Below, one piece after another: positions 50,471 through 59,967 of a stretch of DNA of 64,000 nucleotides. The notes beneath the pieces were generated by a model that was given only the letters and a program-made list of their open reading frames with translations, did not search any database and had not been told where the DNA came from. The first letter of the stretch is position 1; each line of letters starts with the position of its first letter. A program made the translations under genes and the position numbers. Source of the stretch: Treponema sp. (GTDB lineage: Bacteria > Spirochaetota > Spirochaetia > Treponematales > Treponemataceae). Where the stretch lies: assembly GCA_017464425.1 (NCBI GenBank), contig JAFUDX010000012.1:62001-126000 (forward strand), in the 5' to 3' direction.

Positions 50471-53278
50471 TTATTTTTTAAGAATCTTTTCTAATACTGC
50501 GACCACTTTCGCTTCGTCAATCGGCTTTGCGATGTGCGCGTTCATGCCCGCGGCGAGGGCATGCTTTCGGTCTTCGTCAAAGGCGTTCGCTGTCATCGCG
50601 ATAATCGGAACAGAAGCCTTTTCTGTGTCGGCGAGAGAGCGAATCGCTGCCGTCGCCTCGTAGCCGTTCATTTTGGGCATCTGAATGTCCATGAGAACGG
50701 CATCGTAGTGGCCAGCAGCCGCCTTTTCGACCATAGAAACCGCCTGCTCGCCGTCAACTGCCTGCTCGACTACGAAATTGTGCATTTCAAGAACGGCGGC
50801 GGCTATCTCGCGGTTTACATCCATGTCGTCAACGAGAAGAAGGCGTTTTCCCTCGAAACTGACCGCCTCTTCTTTTTCTGCTTTCTCCTCCTTTTCGGAC
50901 TCGGCATTTCCAATCACCCGCTGCAAGGAGCGGTGCAACTCGCTCATAAAAAGCGGCTTGTTGCAGAACGCATTTACGCCCGCCCGCTCCGCCTCGTCTT
51001 TGATACTCGGCCAGTCGTAGGCGGTCATAAGCAAAATCGGCGTTCCCTTTCCGTCGTCGGCAGAGATTCGGCGCGTGACTTCAATTCCGTTCAAATCGTC
51101 AAGCCGCCAGTCGATGATGAACACGCCGTACGGGTCGTTCATTTCCTTTGCCTGTTTTGCACGCAAGACCGCCTCTTTTCCGCTCAAAGTCCACTCGGCG
51201 CGAAGACCGAGCGACGCGAGCATTTTTGTGGTGCTGTCGCAGGTGTCAAAGTCGTCGTCAACGACGAGCGCGCGGATATTGTGCAGTTCGACGATTTTCT
51301 GTGGCTTTGCCTTTTCGCCCTGCAATCGGAAATTCACATTCACGATGAATTCTGTTCCCTTGTCTTTTTCGGTTTGAACTGTGATAGTGCCGCCCATCAA
51401 ATCGACGATTTTTTTGGTGATTGCCATGCCCAAGCCCGTTCCCTGAATGCCGCTCACCGTGGAGGTCTTTTCGCGCGTGAACGCCTCAAACAGATGCTCG
51501 GAGAATTCGTGCGACATGCCGATTCCGTTGTCTTTCACGCGGATTTCGTAGCTTCCAAAGCCGTCCGGCGCGTATTCGTGGTTTTTCTGCGCGATTCTGA
51601 CCGAAATTTTTCCGCCGTTTGGGGTGTACTTGACCGCATTTGAAAGCAAATTGAGCAAAACCTGATTCAAGCGCAATCGGTCGCAAAGAATATTCTCGTC
51701 GGTCACATTGAGCGCGTCCATGTGCAACTCCTGCTGCTTGCTTTCAACCTGCGCGATGATAATCGTGTTCAAATCGTGCAAGATGTCGGCAAGGTTGCAC
51801 GGCTGCTCTTCAAGCTCGATTTTGCCGCTTTCGATTCGGCTCATTTCAAGCACATCGTTTATGAGGGAGAGAAGATGATTTGAGGAAACTTGAATTTTTC
51901 CCAGATACTCGTGGATTTTTGCCGCATCGCCCTCGTTCTGAATGGCAAGGTTCGTAAATCCGATGATTGCGTTCATCGGGGTGCGGATGTCGTGGCTCAT
52001 GTTCGAGAGGAAGCTTGTTTTTGCCTCGCTCGCGTACTGTGCCTGAGCCAGCGCGTCGGAAAGCATCTCGTTCTGCTTCTGCTGCTCGCGGATAAGCTCG
52101 GTGGTGTCGCTCTTTAAAAGAAGGTAAAAATCAGCCTCGCGGTCGACCACATAGAACATAAAGCGTTTGTTGAACACTTCGCCCGAAATGTCGCAGGCGA
52201 CATCGACCGTGTAAGATTCTTGGAACTCTAGTGCCTTTTTGATTTGAGCGGGTTTTAATGCCTCGCGCAACGCCGATTTTTCTTCTTCAGAGCCGTGAAT
52301 GACGGGGAACACCTGCGCAGAAAGATAGTCGGTGTAGTTTCCGTTCCGCTCTTTGGGGAAAATGCTTCCGCGCTTGATGTTTGCCGCGTCTCCGATGACC
52401 ACGCCGTAGCTGTCGCCGACGATGTAGCAGACCATATCGTACTGCTTTGAAAGCACCTTGTTATTGAGGATTTCGGAAACATGCTGGTTGTTGTATTCGG
52501 TTTCGATTCCGAATGCGGTGACATCGCCCGTAACAGGATTTTTCCGCGCCGTGCCGGAGAATTTGACGAAGCACTGCCGGCCAGAATGACGGCGGCAGTA
52601 GCCCACGAAAATCGCAGGTCCCTCGCCGTTGTAATAGCGTTTCAAAAGCTTTTCGAGCGCGAAAATCTCGTTGTATTTGTCGTTGTCGCCTGGAACCAAG
52701 AAAGTTGCCGCGCGGATTTTCGCGCTTTCTGCAATCGAGCCTCCGATGAAATCCGTGGGATACAAATCGTAGCCGCGCACATCCTCAATCACGCCCTTCG
52801 TAAGATTCGTGCGGAACACGGTAAGGCTTTCGTCCGCCATCGCGTTGAACTGATTGAGCATTCCCTCGTATGCGTCCTCCGTCTGCCGCTGGCTCTGCTT
52901 TAGTTCCGTAACATCAAAATACGAGCAATACGCGTACTGAATGCCCTGCTCCTTGATAAACGCATAGTGAATGCACACCCAGAGCAGATTCCCTTTGAGC
53001 GTGGTTTTCCGCACCGTGAGCGTGTTCGAGCCGTCGTGTGCATGGTGATTTTTAAAGAGAAATGCCACCGCCTCGCGGTCGTCGGCATGAATCGTGCTCA
53101 TCGTTCCGCCGTTCTCGGCTTTGATAAAGTCTTCCTGACTTCCTTCCATCATCTGGCAGAATTCGTCCGAGCACCACACAGGATAGTACGAGCCGTCCTC
53201 CTCAACGCGCATGAGGACAGAATTATTGTCCAAAGTCTCAAAAAGTCGCTTGAAAAATTCCGGTGAATGATGAAGCAT
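50471..53278 (-). CDS. Cytosolic hybrid sensor histidine kinase with two receiver domains
   Basis: 935 residues, no membrane helix. An N-terminal PAS domain (~15-135) and a second sensory region lead to the HisKA box SFLSNMSHDIRTPMNAIIGF with His429, then HATPase motifs (NQVLLNLLSNAVKYTPNGG, VKDNGIGMS, GTGLGMAI). Receiver 1 follows (ALVVDDDFDTCDST, phospho-Asp in FIIDWRLDD) and receiver 2 (LLLVDDMDVNREI, Asp in VLMDIQMPKMNG). No HPt or output domain, so it should signal through a separate phosphotransfer protein. GGGAG lies 6 bases before the ATG. The upstream sbcC gene ends 60 bases away. Confidence 0.92.
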   Translation of the reverse strand: MLHHSPEFFKRLFETLDNNSVLMRVEEDGSYYPVWCSDEFCQMMEGSQEDFIKAENGGTMSTIHADDREAVAFLFKNHHAHDGSNTLTVRKTTLKGNLLWVCIHYAFIKEQGIQYAYCSYFDVTELKQSQRQTEDAYEGMLNQFNAMADESLTVFRTNLTKGVIEDVRGYDLYPTDFIGGSIAESAKIRAATFLVPGDNDKYNEIFALEKLLKRYYNGEGPAIFVGYCRRHSGRQCFVKFSGTARKNPVTGDVTAFGIETEYNNQHVSEILNNKVLSKQYDMVCYIVGDSYGVVIGDAANIKRGSIFPKERNGNYTDYLSAQVFPVIHGSEEEKSALREALKPAQIKKALEFQESYTVDVACDISGEVFNKRFMFYVVDREADFYLLLKSDTTELIREQQKQNEMLSDALAQAQYASEAKTSFLSNMSHDIRTPMNAIIGFTNLAIQNEGDAAKIHEYLGKIQVSSNHLLSLINDVLEMSRIESGKIELEEQPCNLADILHDLNTIIIAQVESKQQELHMDALNVTDENILCDRLRLNQVLLNLLSNAVKYTPNGGKISVRIAQKNHEYAPDGFGSYEIRVKDNGIGMSHEFSEHLFEAFTREKTSTVSGIQGTGLGMAITKKIVDLMGGTITVQTEKDKGTEFIVNVNFRLQGEKAKPQKIVELHNIRALVVDDDFDTCDSTTKMLASLGLRAEWTLSGKEAVLRAKQAKEMNDPYGVFIIDWRLDDLNGIEVTRRISADDGKGTPILLMTAYDWPSIKDEAERAGVNAFCNKPLFMSELHRSLQRVIGNAESEKEEKAEKEEAVSFEGKRLLLVDDMDVNREIAAAVLEMHNFVVEQAVDGEQAVSMVEKAAAGHYDAVLMDIQMPKMNGYEATAAIRSLADTEKASVPIIAMTANAFDEDRKHALAAGMNAHIAKPIDEAKVVAVLEKILKK

Positions 53279-53337
53279 ACAGTTCTCCCAAAGAAAAAGA
53301 TTGTAGTATTATATCATACCTTTCTGATTTTAAGAAT

Positions 53338-56300
53338 TTAAAAATGTGTGATGCCGCTTCCAATCAGCTCGCTGTGACCGAGCGAAAGGGGCTTCACTTC
53401 TATGCGCTGGTCGATTTCGCTGATGACATCCTGCACATGCGTAATAATTCCGAGCATTTTTCCGTCTTTCTGAAGATTTTTGAGCGCATTGATTGCTTCG
53501 GTCAAAAGCTCACCCGAAAGCGTGCCAAATCCTTCGTCCAAGAAAAGCGAATCCACGCGCACATTGCGGCTTGCGAATTCGGAAATGCCGAGCGCAAAAG
53601 AAAGCGAGACCAAGAATTTCTCACCGCCCGAAAGATTTGCGACCGAGCGTGGCTCTTCAAAATAGATGTCTTGGATTTCAAAATCAAGGGATGCGGGCGA
53701 TTTTTGAATTACTTTGTAACGGTTTGTAATGCCAAAGAGATTTTTGTTCGTAACGCGTAAAAGCGAATTGAATGCAAGGCTCTGCACAAAAACAGACATG
53801 TCGTCTCCGTTATCTTTTCCAATCCAGTTTTTCATTTGCTGCCATGTGTCAAATTCACTGCTCAGTTTTTCATATTCGGATTTGATTTTTGCCGCCTGAC
53901 TTTGATTCTGTTCATTTTTTGCGAGCGTTACTTTTATTTCCATAAGTTGGGCGGAACATTCTTTTTGCTCGGCCTGTTTTTTTTCAAACTCTTTGACAAC
54001 TTCGTCTTGATTTCGTGTGATTTTTGTTTGATTCTTAAACTGTTCGTATGATTTTTTTGCATTTTCGGCTCGTGCCTGAGATTCGGTGAACCTTGTTTTT
54101 AATAATTCACTTTTTTGGCTCAGTGCAGAAAATGCAGATTCGGTCATTCGTGCATGGGTGAATTCTTCTTCGTCTTGGAAATTGTTTGAATGAATTTTCT
54201 GCATAAAATCGGCTTCAGCCTGCACAATGACTTTTTCGCGTTCGGAAATAGCATTTTTAAGCTGGGATATTTGCGCCTCTAAACGCGATTTTTCGTCTTT
54301 TGCCTGATGCAAGCCCGCTTCGGCTCGTTTTGCCTGCGCTTTTAAAAGCGAAATCCGCTGATTTTTTGCCTGTTCCTCGCTGTCAACGGATTTTTCGCCA
54401 AACAGAGAAATCCGTTCGTTTTGTAGCGCGTGGACTGCTTCTTCAGAGCGGGCATATTCTTTTGTGAGAGAAGCGAGGTTTTCTTTTTGTGAGGCGAGAC
54501 TTTGTGAAATCGTGTTATATTCGGCTTCTTTCGCGGATTTTTGGCTGTTGTTTTTAGCGAGTGAGTCTTGTACCTGTGTGAATTTTTGCGAGCGGAGCGT
54601 CAGTGTATGTAAAATTGAGTCCAATTCTTCTATATTAGTGATACTTTCCCATTCGCTGAGCGTGTCTCTTATTTTTGAAAAATCCTCAGCGATTTGCGCG
54701 TTTTTTGTTTCCAGATTTTTGCGTGCATTTTTTTCGTTTGATGTTATGATTTCTTCTGTGTTTTTTAAGTGCTGAATCTGGTTTTGAATCGATTCGCGCT
54801 TTTCATTTAAATTCGCGCTGTTTTGAGTGATTTCGCTTGCTTTTTCTGCATCGATTTTTGCATTTTCGCCTTCTGTGTGATTTTTGTGATACGCCGAGCC
54901 GCACACGGGGCATGGCTCTCCATCGTGCAGATTCAGTGAAATCAATTTTGAGATAAAAAGGGCATCTTTTGAAATGAAATTCTGAATTTCAGTTTCGATT
55001 TTTTTGAATTCTTCCTCAAAAGCGGTGATTTTTTGTTCAACCTGTGCTTTTTGAGCGGCATAATCGGCAATTTCCGTTTCAAGCCGTTCCTTTTCTGATT
55101 CATTTTGCATGAGAGATGCATGCACGGTTTCGATTTTTGCGATTTTTTCAAGAATCGTTTCGTCCGCTTTGTTTTGCGCAAGATATGCCGTTTGCTCAGA
55201 CAGATTTTTTTCGATTTCTGAAAGCGAATTCTGTATCTGTGTGATTTTTTCTGAATGTTCGCGTACATCCTGCTCTGTTTTGCGACTTCGTTCGCTTATA
55301 TCCGAAAATTTTTCTTTGGCTGCTGCATATTGAATGTCAAGTTCTCTCACTTTTTTCCAGATTTCTTGTTGACGGGCTAAATCAGTTTCTTCAAAAGAGA
55401 GTTGTTCTGTTGCATCGCGCGCGCGTTTTTCATTTTCGGCAAAAATCTGCTCGGTCGCTACGAGTGACGAAGTAAGATTTTCAAGCTGGAGCGTGTCATT
55501 TTTTTGTGCGAGCCGATGGTTCTGAAGCGAAGTGAATTCAGTTTCGCAGTTTTTTGCCCGATTTGCCTCTAAAAGTCGGGCTTCATGTTCGGAAAAAGCG
55601 GCTTTTTCGGCTTCTATCGTGTTTTTTTCTGTTTCTGCCTGCAAAAGTTCGGTTTGAAGCCGCGCTAACTCGTCAAAGAAGGTAAGCTCTTTTTGCAATT
55701 CTGAAAGCTGGTGGTCGATTTTGGAAAGATTCTGGCTTAATTGGTGTTCCGTCTGTTTTGCAGTTTCTTCGTCTTCGCGTGAGAGAATGAGCTGTTCGAT
55801 GTCCTGCCGTTGTTCTTTGATTATTTGAAAATTCTTTTTGATTTCTTTAAATTTTTCTGCGATATTCTGGGCAATTTTTCTGTATCGCTCGGTTCCCGTC
55901 AGTTTTTCAAGAATTTTCGCCCGTGAATCATTGTCGCTTTCCAAAAATGCATTGAATTCACCCTGCGCAAGCATAATTGACCGACAGAATTGCGCGTAAT
56001 CGAGCGATATGATTTTTGAAGTCTCTTTTTCAAGGTGAGAAGCCGTTCCACTCGCAATGACCTGCGGATTGTTTTCAAAAAGGGAGCCTAACGCGGAGTC
56101 TGTGTCGTCAAGTTTTGTGATTTTAAATGATGCGCGTTGCAAATTTCCATTTGCCTTCATACTCGCGCGGTTTTGCTGAAACTCAGAAACGAATATGCCT
56201 TTTTTGCAGGAGTAGGTGACGCTCGCACGGCAAAATCCCGTTCCCCGCGTCATGATTTCGTTTCCGCCTTCACCAGAATTGATTGCTTCAAGGCGTGGCG

Positions 56301-56475
56301 TGCGTCCGTACAGCGCAAGCGTTATCGCATCAAGGAGCGTTGTTTTTCCCGCGCCCGTTGTTCCGTGAATGACAAAAATGTCGTGGTTCTTTGCATAATC
56401 AGGGTGCGTAAAATCGATTGCCCACTTGCCCTTTAATGAATTAAGATTTTCAAGCTCCAGTTTTAAAATCCGCAT
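53338..56475 (-). CDS. sbcC: SbcC-type DNA repair ATPase
   Basis: 1045 residues of the SMC/Rad50 type. Walker A FVIHGTTGAGKTTLLDAITL near residue 35; long coiled-coil arms with a zinc hook GEPCPVCGSAYH near residue 521; C-terminal ABC signature VANLSGGEKFLVSLSFALGI, Walker B LFLDEGFG. With SbcD it opens and trims hairpins and protein-blocked DNA ends. The partner gene sbcD, usually directly upstream, is not in the window; the upstream neighbour is a divergent HEAT gene, so sbcD would have to be elsewhere. TATGAT lies 11 bases before the ATG. Confidence 0.93.
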   Translation of the reverse strand: MRILKLELENLNSLKGKWAIDFTHPDYAKNHDIFVIHGTTGAGKTTLLDAITLALYGRTPRLEAINSGEGGNEIMTRGTGFCRASVTYSCKKGIFVSEFQQNRASMKANGNLQRASFKITKLDDTDSALGSLFENNPQVIASGTASHLEKETSKIISLDYAQFCRSIMLAQGEFNAFLESDNDSRAKILEKLTGTERYRKIAQNIAEKFKEIKKNFQIIKEQRQDIEQLILSREDEETAKQTEHQLSQNLSKIDHQLSELQKELTFFDELARLQTELLQAETEKNTIEAEKAAFSEHEARLLEANRAKNCETEFTSLQNHRLAQKNDTLQLENLTSSLVATEQIFAENEKRARDATEQLSFEETDLARQQEIWKKVRELDIQYAAAKEKFSDISERSRKTEQDVREHSEKITQIQNSLSEIEKNLSEQTAYLAQNKADETILEKIAKIETVHASLMQNESEKERLETEIADYAAQKAQVEQKITAFEEEFKKIETEIQNFISKDALFISKLISLNLHDGEPCPVCGSAYHKNHTEGENAKIDAEKASEITQNSANLNEKRESIQNQIQHLKNTEEIITSNEKNARKNLETKNAQIAEDFSKIRDTLSEWESITNIEELDSILHTLTLRSQKFTQVQDSLAKNNSQKSAKEAEYNTISQSLASQKENLASLTKEYARSEEAVHALQNERISLFGEKSVDSEEQAKNQRISLLKAQAKRAEAGLHQAKDEKSRLEAQISQLKNAISEREKVIVQAEADFMQKIHSNNFQDEEEFTHARMTESAFSALSQKSELLKTRFTESQARAENAKKSYEQFKNQTKITRNQDEVVKEFEKKQAEQKECSAQLMEIKVTLAKNEQNQSQAAKIKSEYEKLSSEFDTWQQMKNWIGKDNGDDMSVFVQSLAFNSLLRVTNKNLFGITNRYKVIQKSPASLDFEIQDIYFEEPRSVANLSGGEKFLVSLSFALGISEFASRNVRVDSLFLDEGFGTLSGELLTEAINALKNLQKDGKMLGIITHVQDVISEIDQRIEVKPLSLGHSELIGSGITHF

Positions 56476-56606
56476 ACGATTAGTCTATCATATTTTTCGA
56501 TTTAAAGGGCAGAGCGAGAAAATTCAGTTCTTTTTAAATTCTTCCGATAATGAATAGAAACTGTGCGTAACTGAAAATCATACATATGTGTTTTATTGGA
56601 GACGAA

Positions 56607-58172
56607 ATGAAACGAGCAATTTTGTTTTTAACGGGAATTTTTCTCAGTTTTTCTGTAATTGCGCAAGAAGCGGAATTTGATGCCGTTTCGGGGGCTGATA
56701 CGCCTGTCAACACAAATGCAGAAAAACATTCGCTTGCCGGCGTGAGTGATGTGCCAAGCAGCAAGCGACCAAAATCACCTGACGCTGCAAAAGTGGCTGA
56801 CCTTAACAACACCGATCCCGAAGCAAACGAAAAGAATGCCGACATCCTCAAATTCGGTTTGGAAGATGATATTTCTGAATTGCTTGACAGTATGACAAAA
56901 AATAAAGATGTGCGGTTCGTCAATGAAGTCTATGATTTGTTCCAGGAAACAAAATCGGCGGTGCTTCGAGAAAAAATCCTCACCTTTTTTAAGACGATTG
57001 AAGATCCCTGCCTCGAAGATTATGCCGTCATGGTTTTAAACGATCCGTATGATGAAAAAAAATCTACCGTGAATGCCTGTTTTTCATACCTTCAGATGGC
57101 AAAAACAAAAGAAGCCGTTCCTGCCGTCTGCGCACTGCTTGAAAGCGACAACGAAGAGTATTTTTCGGGGGCAATTGAAACGCTGGGAAAAATCGGCGGC
57201 TCCCGCGAGGCTGTCTATATTACCGAATTCTTGGAGCGAGAAGATTTGACCGTTCAGCAGCGGCAGAGTTTGGTTCGTGTTTTGGGCGAACTGCATGCAC
57301 TTGAAACCTATGATACGCTCGTTGAATATGCCCAAGATGAGGATGAAAATGCCTTTGTGCGGATGTACAGTGCCGAAGCAATTGGCGTGATGGAAAAGGC
57401 AGAGGGCGAAGAAGTGCTCATTGAGCTTTTTGAGAGCGACAATCCGAATCTGCGCCAGTATGTCATCAAGGGAATCAAACATTTTAAAAATAAAGAAGCG
57501 AATGATATTTTGATTCAGGGGTTAAAAGACAATCATTACAAGGTCAGGCAGGAAGCAATCGCCGCAATCCAGGAAAATGCAGTGACAGAAGCCGATGAAT
57601 ATTTAATTTATCGGGCAAAAAATGACCCTGTTCAGGCAGTAAAAAATGATGCGATTGTTTCTCTTGCCAAACTCAACACAAGCAAAGGAAATGAATATCT
57701 TTTAAGTCAGATTACAGAAAAAAAAGTTCCTGACGCACAGAAGAGCAGGGTGGCAAAGGTGCTGCTTGAAGAAGGCCGGGGCGTTTCTGAAATCGTTGCG
57801 CTTGCAAAAGAAACCGTAAAAGATGACAAGCGAAAGCAGCTTCGGTATGCGCTCGGAAAAGAAATGGCAAAATACGAAAATCAGGCATTTGGCGATGTCG
57901 CGCTCGACTATTTAAAAAGCAAAGATACTTCCACAATCGGAACGGGCTTGGATATGTGGGCAAAAGGCCGCTATGCGAATTGCACTGATGATGTGAACGC
58001 GCTTGCTGATAAAGCCGATTTGAGCGCGAAGAATAAAAATCAGCTGGCTATTAAAGCTGCCCGCTTGCTTGGCCGTGATTTGGAACAGCAGAGTGAAGAA
58101 AAGGCGAAGGAGCGGGAAGAAAAAGAATACGCAAAGAACGCAAAAAAATCAGGATTCGGAGACGCAAAATAA
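56607..58172 (+). CDS. Secreted HEAT-repeat protein
   Basis: 521 residues from ATG 56607, with GGAG 6 bases upstream and a signal peptide (RAILFLTGIFLSFSVIAQ). After an acidic linker and one helical segment, residues from about 110 on are a series of HEAT/PBS-lyase-like repeats (EEYFSGAIETLGKIGGSREA, ENAFVRMYSAEAIGVMEKAE, NHYKVRQEAIAAIQENAVTE), about nine units. The C-terminus is a Lys/Glu-rich tail (EEKAKEREEKEYAKNAKK). A periplasmic scaffold is likely. The stop codon touches the stop codon of the convergent rdgB with no gap. Confidence 0.82.
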   Translation: MKRAILFLTGIFLSFSVIAQEAEFDAVSGADTPVNTNAEKHSLAGVSDVPSSKRPKSPDAAKVADLNNTDPEANEKNADILKFGLEDDISELLDSMTKNKDVRFVNEVYDLFQETKSAVLREKILTFFKTIEDPCLEDYAVMVLNDPYDEKKSTVNACFSYLQMAKTKEAVPAVCALLESDNEEYFSGAIETLGKIGGSREAVYITEFLEREDLTVQQRQSLVRVLGELHALETYDTLVEYAQDEDENAFVRMYSAEAIGVMEKAEGEEVLIELFESDNPNLRQYVIKGIKHFKNKEANDILIQGLKDNHYKVRQEAIAAIQENAVTEADEYLIYRAKNDPVQAVKNDAIVSLAKLNTSKGNEYLLSQITEKKVPDAQKSRVAKVLLEEGRGVSEIVALAKETVKDDKRKQLRYALGKEMAKYENQAFGDVALDYLKSKDTSTIGTGLDMWAKGRYANCTDDVNALADKADLSAKNKNQLAIKAARLLGRDLEQQSEEKAKEREEKEYAKNAKKSGFGDAK

Positions 58173-58811
58173 TTACGCCGTAAGCGATTCTAACATTTTT
58201 GCAATTGCGCGGACTGCCTTTCCGCGGTGGGAAATCTTGTTTTTTTCTTCAGCGGAAATTTCTGCCACCGTTTTGCCGTATTGTGGCAAAAAAACAATGG
58301 GGTCGTAGCCAAATCCGCCTGTTCCCGTCTGTTTTTCGATTGAATCAATCAGTGTGCCTTCAAATGTTTCTTGCGCGACAAAAAATCGGTCTGGATTAAA
58401 GAGCAGCACCATCGCACAGGTGTAATGACAGTTTCGGTTTTTTGAGCCTGTGCTGTTTAACTGTTTGATGAGCAACTTGTTTTGCTCTGCCTGCGTGATT
58501 TTGCTTCCGTCTGGCTTTCCGCGCATAAATGCAGGTCCCGCATACCGCGATGTGAAAATGCCTGGCATGCCGCCCAGCGCATCGACGCACAGCCCGGAAT
58601 CATCTGCGATTACAATTTCATGGACAAGATTCCACAATGCCTGTGCCTTTATCAAAGCGTTTTCGTAGAATGAAGAGCCGTTTTCGATTGGATTGAAGTC
58701 AATTCCGTCATCGCTCGGAATTTTGATTTCATAGTCTGGCAGTATTTGCTGCATTTCTGCTTGCTTGTGCTTGTTTCCAGAGGCCAGATAGAGCCGTTTT
58801 TTTGTTTCCAT
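58173..58811 (-). CDS. rdgB: Non-canonical purine NTP pyrophosphatase (RdgB/HAM1)
   Basis: 212 residues from METKKRLYLASGNKHKQAEM. Removes ITP, dITP and XTP. Seen: the nucleotide-binding ASGNKHKQAEM, acidic centre IVIADDSGLCVDALGGMPG-IFTSRYAG, and the C-terminal TGGFGYDPIVFLPQYGKTVA and HRGKAVRA. It has its own promoter whose -10 contains the stop codon of the upstream gene and ends 6 bases before the ATG. Confidence 0.96.
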   Translation of the reverse strand: METKKRLYLASGNKHKQAEMQQILPDYEIKIPSDDGIDFNPIENGSSFYENALIKAQALWNLVHEIVIADDSGLCVDALGGMPGIFTSRYAGPAFMRGKPDGSKITQAEQNKLLIKQLNSTGSKNRNCHYTCAMVLLFNPDRFFVAQETFEGTLIDSIEKQTGTGGFGYDPIVFLPQYGKTVAEISAEEKNKISHRGKAVRAIAKMLESLTA

Positions 58812-58817
58812 GCGCAA

Positions 58818-58846
58818 ATTCTACTGATTTTCTGAATTTTCTGCAA
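58818..58846 (-). promoter_or_regulatory. Leaderless rdgB promoter overlapping the upstream stop codon
   Basis: Minus-strand TTGCAG (58841-58846), 17 bp, TAGAAT (58818-58823). The TAG of the -10 is the stop codon of the 335-residue protein gene, and the rdgB ATG starts 6 bases later. Confidence 0.6.
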
Positions 58847-59828
58847 CTTTTGCGCTGAAAATTTCATCTTCAGTATCTACTTCCAGTTTATATTCAACCG
58901 ATTTTTCTGTTTTATTCTTGTAAAAAGTTTGGAATTTGCTCATATTTTCGTTTTTTTTCGCATGATTGATGTAAAATGAGACCATTCGTGGCTTTATTCC
59001 GATTCGTTTGGCAATCTCTTTATTTGACGGCTTTTCATAGCAGGAGGCAAGCGACGCATTCTTTTCTTTCCATTTTTTTGTCTGACCCTCATATTTTTTC
59101 TGAATTATCTTGATTTCTCGGTCGGTTGAAATGGAAGAGAACATTTCCTGCATGTATTTCCGATGAAAGTAGAATGCATTGTTCCGCCGTTTCACGAGCG
59201 TGGTGAATGAATCGCTTTTTTCGCTCAGCGTTTGTTTTAGTTCCTGGAGTTTTTCATACAGCAATGATTTATCGACTTCGGTAAAATTGCTTACGGCGGT
59301 AACGGTTTCATCATCGACATCTTTGCAGGCCTTCATCATCAGTACCAAAGCCGTCAGTTCTGCAACACGCTTGTCTTTTTTCTCTTGGGAATTGATTTCT
59401 TGCTCAATCACATCGGAAAAATCTTTTGAATTCTCGTGGGAAAAATCGAATTGGGGTCTTTCTGTCAGTTTGACTTCATATTTTTCAGAATCTTCTTCCG
59501 TTTTTGTCCGTAAGTATGTGTCGATACTCCTGCGCTCGTGTTCTCGCCTGACTTGATTCCGAAGAAAGGCATTCTTTTGATTGGTGATACAGCCCGTAAT
59601 GAATGTTTTGAATGAAATCATTCCCGGAATAAATTTTTCGAACAATTTCTCAAATGTTTCTTGAATGCTCAGCAGAAAATCACTTTTTTGGTCTTCCGTG
59701 AAGTAAAAAAGTCCATATTCTGCTGGATGCGTGTACACTTCTTCCCAAATGAGCCGAGCCGCTTGTTTTTTAGAAAGTTTTCCTGATTTTACCGCTTTTG
59801 GCAGTTCGTCCATGCTATAGAATTCCAT
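58821..59828 (-). CDS. Sigma-like HTH protein, function unknown
   Basis: 335 residues from MEFYSMDELPKAVKSGKLSK (GGAGG 7 bases upstream). The order of parts resembles a sigma-70-type factor: an early helical section with EKLFEKFIPGMISFKTFITG-CITNQKNAFLRNQ (region-2-like), a charged linker, a long middle helical region, and a C-terminal helix-turn-helix PSNKEIAKRIGIKPRMVSFY-INHAKK (region-4-like). No classical sigma motif is exact, so a divergent sigma factor or a phage-type regulator are both possible. It probably shares a transcript with rdgB and the DHH enzyme gene. A 10-bp-period repeat lies directly upstream. Confidence 0.6.
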   Translation of the reverse strand: MEFYSMDELPKAVKSGKLSKKQAARLIWEEVYTHPAEYGLFYFTEDQKSDFLLSIQETFEKLFEKFIPGMISFKTFITGCITNQKNAFLRNQVRREHERRSIDTYLRTKTEEDSEKYEVKLTERPQFDFSHENSKDFSDVIEQEINSQEKKDKRVAELTALVLMMKACKDVDDETVTAVSNFTEVDKSLLYEKLQELKQTLSEKSDSFTTLVKRRNNAFYFHRKYMQEMFSSISTDREIKIIQKKYEGQTKKWKEKNASLASCYEKPSNKEIAKRIGIKPRMVSFYINHAKKNENMSKFQTFYKNKTEKSVEYKLEVDTEDEIFSAKVAENSENQ

Positions 59829-59885
59829 TGGAGTCCTCCGCTTTTCTTGTAGCAAAAAATATGCCAAGCGGAGAATTTTAAAAAA

Positions 59886-59967
59886 TCCAACAGAATCCAA
59901 CAAAAAACAACAGAAAAGCCAACAAAATCTGACAAAAACTAACAGAAAACAACAAATTCAAACAAGA
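59886..59967. repeat. Eight degenerate 10-bp tandem repeats, helically phased
   Basis: Units of about TCCAACAAAA. The C of each (A/G)ACA core is at 59891, 59901, 59911, 59923, 59933, 59943, 59953 and 59963, a spacing of 10 bp with one 12-bp step. On the minus strand this reads as TTTTGTTGG units upstream of the sigma-like HTH gene. Confidence 0.75.

Noticed and set aside
50534..51643. 369-residue plus-strand open frame
   Set aside because: It lies opposite the histidine kinase in a GC-skewed coding region, has no ribosome-binding site or family features, and is a shadow frame.
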